DNA of 64,000 bases. It comes from Sinosporangium album (GTDB lineage Bacteria; Actinomycetota; Actinomycetes; Streptosporangiales; Streptosporangiaceae). Shown piece by piece: positions 1-6,667 of this stretch. Numbering within the stretch: position 1 is the stretch's first letter; each line of letters begins with the position of its first letter. The stretch lies in NCBI RefSeq assembly GCF_900100605.1, contig NZ_FNCN01000003.1, positions 310,001-374,000 of the forward strand, read 5' to 3'. The notes under the pieces were generated by a model. The model did not search any database, was not told where the DNA came from, and saw only the letters and a list, made by a program, of their open reading frames with translations. The position numbers were made by a program, and so were the translations under genes.

Positions 1-785
1 TCTGCGAGACGGTCGAGTGCCGAAGGGGCCGCCTGCTCGACTACTTCGGGGAGCGGGCCGCCGCCCCGTGCGGCAACTGCGACACGTGCCTGTTCCCGCC
101 GGAGGCGTGGGACGGCACGGTGGCCGCGCAGAAGATGCTCTCAACGGTGGTGCGGTTGCAGCGGGAGCGGGGGCAGAAATTCGGCGTCGGGCAGATCACC
201 GACATCCTGCTCGGTAAGAGGACCCCCAAGGTCGAGCAGTGGGGCCACGACAGGCTGACGGTGTTCGGGGTGGGCGCCGAGCTCGGCGAGTCCGAGTGGC
301 GGGCGGTGGCGCGCCAGCTTCTCGCGCAGGGGCTGCTCGCCGTGGAGGGCGACTACGGCACGCTCGTGCTGACCGAGGCAAGCGCGGACGTGCTCTCCCG
401 GCGCAGGGAGGTACGGCTGCGCCGCGACCGGCCGCGCGCCGACGCCAGGAGGTCGGCCTCGCCGTCCGGCGGGCAGCGCCGTCCGGCGCCGGTCGAGCTG
501 ACGCCCGAGGCGACGGAGGTGTTCGAGCGGCTCCGGTCGTGGCGCGCGGCCACGGCGAAGGAGCAGGGCGTGCCCGCCTACGTGATCTTCCATGACGCGA
601 CGCTCCGCGAGGTGGCGACGCGGACGCCCTCGTCCTTGGCGGAGCTCGGCGAGGTCGGCGGGGTGGGGGAGAGTAAGCTCGCGAAGTACGGGCAGCACAT
701 CCTCGACGTTCTCGCCGCCCTCTCCGGGGAGCCCGAGGTGCCCGAGGTGCCCGAGGTGCGCGGCGGGGTCGGCGAGGTGCTTTAG
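1..785 (+). CDS. recQ: ATP-dependent DNA helicase RecQ, C-terminal part (5' end outside window)
   Basis: This is the 3' part of a RecQ-family 3'-5' DNA helicase, which unwinds recombination and replication intermediates; the helicase core lies upstream of the window. The first complete codon is at base 3. The sequence opens with the RecQ zinc-binding motif (two cysteines four residues apart, then CGNCDTC) followed by an RQC winged-helix region (residues about 40-115). An Arg-rich linker leads to an HRDC domain (about 165-240) containing PAYVIFHDATL and the helix-hairpin segment GEVGGVGESKLAKYG. The tail has a three-fold PEV repeat. The TAG stop at 783-785 overlaps the stop of the opposite-strand methyltransferase. 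Family assignment is firm; the biological role is inferred from the family. Confidence 0.93.
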   Translation, partial: CETVECRRGRLLDYFGERAAAPCGNCDTCLFPPEAWDGTVAAQKMLSTVVRLQRERGQKFGVGQITDILLGKRTPKVEQWGHDRLTVFGVGAELGESEWRAVARQLLAQGLLAVEGDYGTLVLTEASADVLSRRREVRLRRDRPRADARRSASPSGGQRRPAPVELTPEATEVFERLRSWRAATAKEQGVPAYVIFHDATLREVATRTPSSLAELGEVGGVGESKLAKYGQHILDVLAALSGEPEVPEVPEVRGGVGEVL

Positions 786-1402
786 AGGCGGCGGTAGCAG
801 GTCACAGAGAACGGCCTGTGAGGGTCGTTCTCCACGTGTTCGGCGATGCGCCGCGTGACCGGGTCGCCTTCGAGGTGGCGATGCAGCCGCCGCGCCTCGG
901 GCCAGGGGTGCACGAGCACCAGCACGCCTCCGGGCGCGACGAGGTCGCGCAGGCGCCTCGACACGTGCCGCAGCCGTTCGTCCCGGCCGAGGTAGTACAG
1001 GGTCTCCGCGCAGAACACCAGATCGAACACGCCGATCGTGCCGGGGTCGGTGAGGTCGGCCGCGATGAAGCGAGGCCCTTCGCCTCGGGCGCGGGCGCGG
1101 GCGAGTGCGCGTTCGGAGATGTCCACTCCGACGATCTCGGCGCCGGGGTGCTCCCGGGCGAGGAGGTGGGTGAACGTGCCCTCGCTGCACCCGGCGTCGA
1201 GGATGCGGGTGTACGGCTCCCGCGGCACGTGGTCAAGTGTCGTCCGGTATTTGTTCAACTCGTAGAGGCTGACCTGGAGTTTCCACGGGTCGGGGCTACG
1301 GTGCCACCAGTTGAAGTAACGTCGGAGCACCTTGGTGTGCATACGCGGGCTGAACAGCGAGAGCAGCCCGAACAGCCGTCGATGGAGGGCGTCTGCGGAC
1401 AT
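782..1402 (-). CDS. Class I SAM-dependent methyltransferase
   Basis: A 206-residue protein with a Rossmann-fold methyltransferase core. Motif I is ILDAGCSEGTFT (about residue 67), followed by the acidic loop VGVDIS that would bind the SAM ribose, then FIAADL and a post-motif FDLVFCAETLYYL. The N-terminal region rich in Trp and Tyr resembles the NodS-like and tellurite-resistance-type small-molecule methyltransferases, but I cannot name a substrate. The ATG start is preceded by AGGAG six bases upstream. A CTACTA/TAGTAG inverted repeat lies just upstream at 1429-1447 and may control it. The gene converges on recQ and the two stop codons overlap by four bases, so the 3' ends must share any terminator. 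Confidence 0.85.
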   Translation of the reverse strand: MSADALHRRLFGLLSLFSPRMHTKVLRRYFNWWHRSPDPWKLQVSLYELNKYRTTLDHVPREPYTRILDAGCSEGTFTHLLAREHPGAEIVGVDISERALARARARGEGPRFIAADLTDPGTIGVFDLVFCAETLYYLGRDERLRHVSRRLRDLVAPGGVLVLVHPWPEARRLHRHLEGDPVTRRIAEHVENDPHRPFSVTCYRRL

Positions 1403-1428
1403 GGGCGACTCCTGGTGGGACGGCCGAC

Positions 1429-1447
1429 CTACTATGATTCGTAGTAG
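1429..1447. promoter_or_regulatory. Inverted repeat in methyltransferase promoter region (operator candidate)
   Basis: Perfect arms CTACTA and TAGTAG separated by seven bases lie 27 bp upstream of the methyltransferase ATG. The shape recalls operators of the BlaI/MecI or MarR winged-helix repressors, but no such regulator gene is next to it, so the binding protein is unknown. Confidence 0.4.
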
Positions 1448-1793
1448 CTTAGGCGGTGGGCGCGTATGAGCAGCGTGAGGAATCGGCCATAGGCCGTCTC
1501 CTGAAACGCCCCGCGCACCTCCGCATACCCCGTAGCGTGGGTGTCCCCTCTACGGAGAGTGACAAACCGCCACAAGTGGTGCGCAGCTCCGCATCGCCGT
1601 CGGCGGCCCACCCTGGGCGGCCGTACGGCACGGCACGGCAGGGCACGGCAGGGCACGGCACGGCCCAGGTCAGCGCACCCCCGCCAAAGTTCTGTCATAG
1701 ATCACCTTTACGGTGAATCCGGGCTCGTTTCCGGCGGCCCGGACGTTGAACCAGGTGATGGGCATGGTTCTCTACCCCTGTGAGGTGCACGCG
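1448..1793. other. Intergenic region with a GGCACGGCAG-type short repeat
   Basis: No convincing gene is seen here. Bases 1623-1665 are an imperfect tandem array of GGCACGGC/AGGGCACG units. Small open frames across it give Pro/Cys/Arg-rich low-complexity translations without family resemblance, so I treat them as by-products of composition. Confidence 0.5.
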
Positions 1794-2423
1794 ATGGCCG
1801 CCACACCGGCCAGTCAGGCGTCTGTCAACGAGCTGCGCTACCCCACGGGATCGCTGGTGATGCTCTCCGGGCTCCCGGGGGCGGGCAAGAGCACCCTGCT
1901 GGAGCGGCTCTACAGCCTGACCGGTGAGGAGAGCGAACCGGTCGTGGCCGAGGGGGGTGTGCTGGTGATCGACTCCCGGCAGGCCCGCAAGCGGTGGGGC
2001 CGGGTCCTGCGCCCGGTGCCGTCCCGCCTCCAGACGCCCCTGGTGCACACCACTCATACCTGGCGGGTGGCCCGCGCGGTCATGGGCGGCCACACGGTCG
2101 TCGCCCACACGCGCGGCACCTGGCCCCACCTTCTGTACGGCTTCGCCTGGCTCGCCCGGCGCATGAACCGCGACATGTATCTGATCATGCTCGATGTGGA
2201 GCCGGAGACGGCCCTCGCCGGGCAGCACGCCCGCGGCAGGGTGATCTCGCGGATCACCTTCGCGCGGCACTGCCGGCGGTGGCGGGTGCTGGTCGACCGG
2301 GCGAGCGCCGGCTCGCTTCCTCCGGCGGCCGGGGTCACCGTGCTGAGCCGTACTGCCGCCGCCCTTGTGCAGCACATCCGCTTCGTCCCGCAGGCGGACC
2401 AGGGCGGCCGGCCCGCGTCCTGA
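1794..2423 (+). CDS. P-loop ATP-binding protein (AAA/zeta-toxin-like kinase fold)
   Basis: A 209-residue cytosolic P-loop protein. Walker A is GLPGAGKST at about residues 24-32, directly after a hydrophobic strand (SLVML), the arrangement of small AAA_33 / zeta-type kinases. A later hydrophobic strand, LIMLDVEPETAL, matches the way such kinases place an acidic residue before a mobile lid, and the Arg-rich segment ARGRVISRITF could be that lid. I chose ATG 1794 because GAGGTG precedes it at good spacing; an in-frame ATG at 1713 lacks a clear ribosome site. The phosphoryl acceptor is unknown. No antitoxin partner is seen beside it, so a toxin role is not supported. Confidence 0.75.
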   Translation: MAATPASQASVNELRYPTGSLVMLSGLPGAGKSTLLERLYSLTGEESEPVVAEGGVLVIDSRQARKRWGRVLRPVPSRLQTPLVHTTHTWRVARAVMGGHTVVAHTRGTWPHLLYGFAWLARRMNRDMYLIMLDVEPETALAGQHARGRVISRITFARHCRRWRVLVDRASAGSLPPAAGVTVLSRTAAALVQHIRFVPQADQGGRPAS

Positions 2424-2490
2424 ACGGCCCGCGCGTCCTGAACGGCCCTCGAACGGCTCTCGGATAGGCCTCGAATGGGCCTCGAATGGT
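2415..2490. repeat. Short direct repeats at the kinase stop codon
   Basis: The 16-base unit beginning GCGTCCTGAACGG occurs at 2415-2430 and 2433-2448, followed by diverged copies of CTCGAATGG/CTCGAACGG up to about 2490. The first copy contains the TGA stop of the upstream gene. Confidence 0.6.
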
Positions 2491-2559
2491 CCTGGAACGA
2501 TTTTCTCCGGAGCCGATAGCGGCGTGGAGTCGGCCAGAAAGCGGGCCGCAGTACACCAG

Positions 2560-2870
2560 GCTTTCCATGAAAGCGCAATAGTTTTAGCTGTTTATGGCTA
2601 TTAGTTGCTACTCTTGGTCTGGTGGTACACGAAGATACGTCATGACCGAAAAGGTAAATGGTAGTAAATGCCCGAATTGACAGCCCGGAAGAGTGACATT
2701 ACGATCGGTCGCGCTGTCGGATGTATGGGTGGAAATTAGGTTAGATATACGACCTGGCGATTATTGCGGTTTGAGTGGCGCATTATTGGCAATGGGGTGG
2801 TTTAGTCCTCATTGTCATGGGCTGTTGACTTCGTATTTCTCTATCCGACCCGAGGATCTCTGAGGGGATT
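2560..2870. other. AT-rich leader upstream of the acyl carrier protein gene
   Basis: Base composition drops sharply compared with the surrounding coding DNA (runs such as gttttagctgtttatggct). No gene is supported. It probably holds the promoter and an untranslated leader of the acyl carrier protein gene; I could not fix a -10/-35 pair. Confidence 0.45.
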
Positions 2871-3125
2871 ATGGAAATCGAGAACACGATCAAGAAGATC
2901 ATGGTGGCCTACCTCCTGCCGGGGGCCCAGGCCGACCGGATCGGTCTCGACGACAGCCTGCGCCATGTCCACGGCCTGGATTCCCTCGGCGTTGTCGAAC
3001 TACGCGTCCAGTGCGAGGATCTCTTCGGAATACGCATCTCCGATCGCGATTTCCTCTCGGAGAACTTCGCATCGGTCCGCACCGTGGCCGCGCTTGTCCG
3101 CAGGTTGCTCCACGAGGCCGCCTGA
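2871..3125 (+). CDS. Freestanding acyl carrier protein
   Basis: An 84-residue acidic helical protein of typical carrier-protein length. The phosphopantetheine attachment site is the serine of GLDSLG (about residue 39), flanked by the usual helix II segment VVELRVQCEDLFGI and the ISDRDFLSENF loop. The ATG start has GAGGGG seven bases upstream. It would carry acyl or aminoacyl groups as a thioester for a fatty-acid, polyketide or related pathway. No ketosynthase, adenylating enzyme or phosphopantetheinyl transferase gene is adjacent; the next gene is a luciferase-like oxidoreductase. It is therefore an orphan carrier and probably not the housekeeping AcpP, which normally sits in a fab cluster. 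Confidence 0.9.
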   Translation: MEIENTIKKIMVAYLLPGAQADRIGLDDSLRHVHGLDSLGVVELRVQCEDLFGIRISDRDFLSENFASVRTVAALVRRLLHEAA

Positions 3126-3363
3126 ATCTTCCGACGAGCATCTCCGCGGGGGAGTGTCCAGGGAGGCGAAGAACCAGAGCGGCGGCACCGTTTCGGCCCC
3201 GCGGCCGATCCCGCAGCCTGCGCGCGGCACACGCCCGACACATGCGCGGCGAGGGCTCCGATCTAGGCGGGTTCATGGCGATCTAGACTGGTCGGCGACG
3301 GGCGCTGGGCCTCCGGATCTCCGGAGGCCCGGCGTGGTCTCGATCGGAAACGGGGCGAGTGCT

Positions 3364-4278
3364 GTGCGTATGGGGATAATGCTCAACAACGACGTGTCGA
3401 AGAGCAGACCGTCGGATGCGATCGACGCGTTGGAGCGGCAGGTGGCGCAGAGCGCCGCCGACGGCTTCTCCTCCGTATGGCTGTCGCACATCTTCGGGTT
3501 CGACGCGCTGACCGCTCTCGCCGTGGTCGGGAGAAACGTCCCGGGCATCGAGCTCGGTACGGCGGTCGTCCCCACCTACCCGCACCACCCCGGGGTGCTC
3601 GCCCAGCAGGCGCTCACCGTCAATGCCGCTGTGGGCGGCAGGTTCGCCCTCGGCATCGGGCTGTCGCACAAGATCGTGATCGAAGACATGTACGGCTACA
3701 GCTTCGACAGGCCTGCCAGGCATATGAGGGAATACCTCTCGGTGCTCCTTCCGCTGCTCCGCGGCGAACCGGTGTCGTTCGAGGGGGAGACCCTGCGGGC
3801 GAACCTTGAGCTCAGCGCACCCCCGGCCCCGGACATGCCCGTCCTGATCGCCGCGCTCGCCCCGCGCATGCTCAAGCTCGCCGGTGCGATGGCGGATGGC
3901 ACGGTGCTGTGGATGGCCGGGCGCAAGGCCGTCGCCGAGCACATCGCCCCCTCGATCACCAAGGCGGCCGAGGAGGCCGGTCGGCCCGCTCCGCGCATCG
4001 TGTGCGCGCTGCCGGTCTGCGTCACCGACGACGCGGAGGCCGCGAGCGCCAGGGCGGACCAGATCTTCGAGATTTACGGTCAACTCCCCTCCTACCGCGC
4101 GGTGCTTGAGCGCGAGGGTGCCGAGAGGCCCGGCCAGGTGGCCGTCGTCGGCGACGAGGAGACGGTCGCCCGCCGGCTCGACGACCTCGCCGCCGCGGGA
4201 GTGACGGACTTCGTGGCCTCGCCGTTCGGATCGGCGGAGAGCGTCGCCCGCACACGGGAGCTGCTGAGGTCCATCTGA
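3364..4278 (+). CDS. LLM-class F420-dependent oxidoreductase
   Basis: A 304-residue TIM-barrel protein of the bacterial luciferase-like family. The N-terminal strand MGIMLNND, the AADGFSSVWLSHIFGFDAL region, the strand IELGTAVVPTYPHHP (with the cis-peptide region of F420 binders) and GGRFALGIGLSH are characteristic of F420- rather than FMN-dependent members. The C terminus contains GDEETVARRLDDLAAAGVTDF, which closes the barrel. I placed the start at GTG 3364, close to the expected beginning of the first strand; ATG 3370 is the alternative. It would transfer hydride between F420 and an unknown substrate. A GAGGGCCC hairpin lies about 90 bp downstream. Confidence 0.85.
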   Translation: MRMGIMLNNDVSKSRPSDAIDALERQVAQSAADGFSSVWLSHIFGFDALTALAVVGRNVPGIELGTAVVPTYPHHPGVLAQQALTVNAAVGGRFALGIGLSHKIVIEDMYGYSFDRPARHMREYLSVLLPLLRGEPVSFEGETLRANLELSAPPAPDMPVLIAALAPRMLKLAGAMADGTVLWMAGRKAVAEHIAPSITKAAEEAGRPAPRIVCALPVCVTDDAEAASARADQIFEIYGQLPSYRAVLEREGAERPGQVAVVGDEETVARRLDDLAAAGVTDFVASPFGSAESVARTRELLRSI

Positions 4279-4365
4279 GAACCCGTCTGCGGTCCGTCTA
4301 AGGTCCGTCTGAGATCCACGCTCTGAGGACCCGTCTAGGTCCAGGGCTCTGAGGCCGCCGTCCGA

Positions 4366-4430
4366 GGGCCCTCTCTGAGGGCCCCGTCTGAGGGCCCTGT
4401 CTGAGGGCCCTGTCTGAGGTTTGCCTGAGA
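4366..4430 (+). terminator. Perfect hairpin plus repeated GTCTGAGGGCCCT units
   Basis: GGGCCCTC (4366-4373) pairs perfectly with GAGGGCCC (4377-4384) over a three-base loop, about 90 bp after the oxidoreductase stop. It is followed by tandem copies of GTCTGAGGGCCCT to about 4430, each of which could form similar pairings. It could end transcription of the upstream gene. Confidence 0.5.
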
Positions 4431-4504
4431 CCACTCTCAGGCCGCTCCGGGGCCTCGCTGCGCCCTCGGGGGCCGAAACTCCACGCGCTCCGGCGGCGCT
4501 CCAA

Positions 4505-4547
4505 GGGCGGCTTCGCCGCCCCCAAAATGTGAAGAATCCCATTTTGG
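4505..4547. terminator. Two adjacent hairpins in the 4.3-5.1 kb intergenic region
   Basis: GGGCGGC-TTC-GCCGCCC at 4505-4521 is immediately followed by CCAAAATG (4522-4529) and CATTTTGG (4540-4547), which pair perfectly over a ten-base loop. Their position between two co-oriented genes suggests termination or RNA processing. Confidence 0.45.
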
Positions 4548-5160
4548 ACGCTAAGTCGCCGTGAATGACACGTAGATGAATGTGTCATGAGCACTCTCTC
4601 ATTTATCTAGACCGCTGGCGATTTCGCAGGTCAATGAAGGTGGCCAAGCGGAGGAGTTTTCGCCCGGAAGTTACAGAGCGGGCATTCCGGTAACGGGAAA
4701 GCCTCATTCCCCTACCGAGCGTGCATGGTGGTCCATCTAAAATATGGCCGGCAGGTTAGATACGTGTTTCGCCGTGGCCGAATGATTGCTTTCGGCTCAT
4801 AATGAGGATGTTTCGCAATAGCGGCGACCACTTATAGGACGGCTTCCTCGCAATGCATCCGATAAGGGTATGGTTTTGTCTGAGCCCCTGGGGCAGCACC
4901 CCCAGGAGATGTGTGCGCTGAATCACATTCACCGCCGTGATGTAAATCACGCCCCACGTACGGCTCTGGCAGCGAAGCCGACACCTCCCGGCATAGGTGC
5001 CTGACGGCGCGTCCTGTTCCGGGAGCGGAAACGGGGCCTCGGATCCCGCGGCCTCCGATTGTCGCGACCTCGGATTTCCGCCGATTCCGGAATCTCCGTG
5101 AATCGCCGGAACTCCGCAGTCCATGCACGTGGTGGTGGCACGCCATTGAAGGGAAGAGAA
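4548..5160. other. Long, partly AT-rich intergenic region before the carbonic anhydrase gene
   Basis: I see no convincing gene. The first 400 bases are unusually AT-rich, and open frames on the minus strand here lack coding character. The region presumably carries the promoter of the carbonic anhydrase gene. Confidence 0.45.
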
Positions 5161-5946
5161 ATGTACCTCCGTCATGCCCGCAGAAACCCGATCGCTCTCC
5201 TCGCGCTGCTTTCGGTTGTGTCGGTCGTGTCCGCCGGCTGCGGAACGGCAGCGGCGAAGCTCAGGGCTGTCGAAAGCCCCATCGACATCGACACCTCAAG
5301 CGTTCTGGCGGACCCCGACCAGCCCACGCTCACCGTGCTCTATCCCTGGGGCGCCACGTCGCGCATGCTCATGCAGTACCAGGCCAAGGAGCCCTGCAGG
5401 AGCCGCCACAAGGAGGAGGACGTCCGCGGCATCCCCGCACCGGGCTTCTTCGTGAAGTACGGGGATGAGAAGTACGAACTCAAGAACGTGCACTACCACG
5501 CGCCGAGCGAGCACAAGATCGACAAAACGAGCGCGGAGGTCGAGGCCCACCTCGTCCACCAGAACGCCAAGGGCGACTACCTCGTGCTGGCCGTCCACCT
5601 TGACACATCGGCCACGGCTCAGTCGGGCGAGCACGACAAGCTCATCGACTCCGCGCCTCCGGTCGAGATCTGCCCGCCCGACCCGCCCATGCTCCCGGTC
5701 AGGAACAACATCGCCCTCCGCGGGCTGCTGCCCGCCGACGTCTCCGCCTATCGCTACGTCGGTTCACTCACCACCAAGCGGGAGGGGGAGTACCACAGTC
5801 CCGTCCAGTGGCTCATCATGAAGCAGCGGATGTCGCTGACCACCGCGAGCCAGGCGAAACTCCATGCGATATGGCCCGGTGCGGCGTTCCCGCACGGCAA
5901 CTCCAAGCCCGTGACCAAGGCCGCTCCCAAGGTCTACGTCAAGTAG
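5161..5946 (+). CDS. Alpha-type carbonic anhydrase, lipoprotein
   Basis: A 261-residue exported protein with an N-terminal signal ending in the lipobox VSAGC, so it is probably lipid-anchored outside the membrane. It has the alpha-carbonic anhydrase signature: YELKNVHYHAPSEH supplies the first two zinc histidines and EAHLVHQN supplies the third. LALRGLLPAD and the YVGSLTTKREGEYHSPVQWLI region match the strand and loop around the substrate pocket. The enzyme would interconvert CO2 and bicarbonate at the cell surface. The ATG is preceded by AGGGAAGAG. The gene stands alone, after a long leader, and converges on the conservon fragment. Confidence 0.88.
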   Translation: MYLRHARRNPIALLALLSVVSVVSAGCGTAAAKLRAVESPIDIDTSSVLADPDQPTLTVLYPWGATSRMLMQYQAKEPCRSRHKEEDVRGIPAPGFFVKYGDEKYELKNVHYHAPSEHKIDKTSAEVEAHLVHQNAKGDYLVLAVHLDTSATAQSGEHDKLIDSAPPVEICPPDPPMLPVRNNIALRGLLPADVSAYRYVGSLTTKREGEYHSPVQWLIMKQRMSLTTASQAKLHAIWPGAAFPHGNSKPVTKAAPKVYVK

Positions 5947-6019
5947 GCGCTCCTCTGGGACGCGCACTCCCACCGCCGGGCCCATGGCGTCCGCCGTGCG
6001 TCGCGAGGCTCGCTCCGGC

Positions 6020-6040
6020 CCTCTGAGGAGCCCTCAGAGG
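6020..6040. terminator. Perfect hairpin between convergent genes
   Basis: CCTCTGAGG (6020-6028) and CCTCAGAGG (6032-6040) form a perfect nine-pair stem with a three-base loop. It sits between the carbonic anhydrase gene (+) and the DUF742 gene (-), so it could serve as a bidirectional terminator. The rest of 5947-6251 holds nothing recognisable. Confidence 0.6.
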
Positions 6041-6251
6041 CGCCCTCGCAGCGCACGGGCCGTCCGGCGCGCATGCCGGGCCTGTCAAGCGTGGCGGGCG
6101 GGACGGGAGGGGCGGTGGGAACGCGCCGAGGCGGGGAGCGGTCGACGCTCCCCGCCTCCGCATGAGTCGGACGGCTCCGCCGAGTCCGGATGCACCACGC
6201 GCTCTGGACGGCTCCACGCGGGCTGTGCGGCTCCATGCCGACGGCGGGCGG

Positions 6252-6620
6252 CTAGAGGGCGCGCAGGCCGTCGATGACCTCCAGCAGGATCCGCTCCTGG
6301 GGGAGCTGGGCCGCGGGGGCCGGGGGCCGTACGGTGACCAACTGCTGGTCCAGCAGGTCGCCGACGAGGACGCGGACCACCCCCAGAGGCAGGCCGAGCT
6401 CGGAGGCGATGTCGGCGAGCGGCGTCGCCCGCGCGGCCAGCTCCAGGATGGTGAGCTGCTCGGGGGTGAGGTTGCCGGGCCGGCGTCTACTGGTCGCGGT
6501 GATGACCGCCATGAGGTCGATGGCGGTGCCTGAGGGTTTGGCGCGTCCCCGGGTCAAGGCGTAGGCGGGGACGACGGGACCGGCGTCCTCGTCCAGCCAG
6601 CGCTCCCCATGCTCACTCAT
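6252..6620 (-). CDS. DUF742 conservon protein (CvnC-like)
   Basis: A 122-residue protein of the DUF742 family, the third component of actinobacterial conservons. It has the family pattern: a short polar N-terminus with the RGRAKP segment, then a winged-helix-like region ELAARATPLADIASELGLPLGVVRVLVGDLLDQQLV. In conservons this family works with a sensor kinase, a roadblock protein and a Ras-like GTPase in a membrane-associated signalling complex. Here it follows the kinase gene by 47 bp, so the two are probably co-transcribed, but the roadblock gene that normally separates them and the GTPase gene that normally follows are both absent. Confidence 0.88.
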   Translation of the reverse strand: MSEHGERWLDEDAGPVVPAYALTRGRAKPSGTAIDLMAVITATSRRRPGNLTPEQLTILELAARATPLADIASELGLPLGVVRVLVGDLLDQQLVTVRPPAPAAQLPQERILLEVIDGLRAL

Positions 6621-6667
6621 TCACACGCTCCGGGGATCTTGAACGTGGACATGGGCCGGCCGTGCGC

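Noticed and set aside
1432-1698. Minus-strand open frame of 88 codons upstream of the methyltransferase
   Set aside because: It is built over the GGCACGG tandem repeat, gives Cys/Pro/Arg-rich low-complexity protein, and has no ribosome site or family resemblance.
4756-5175. Minus-strand frame of 139 codons upstream of the carbonic anhydrase gene
   Set aside because: Composition is unlike coding DNA of this organism, there is no ribosome site, and it overlaps the start of the carbonic anhydrase gene.
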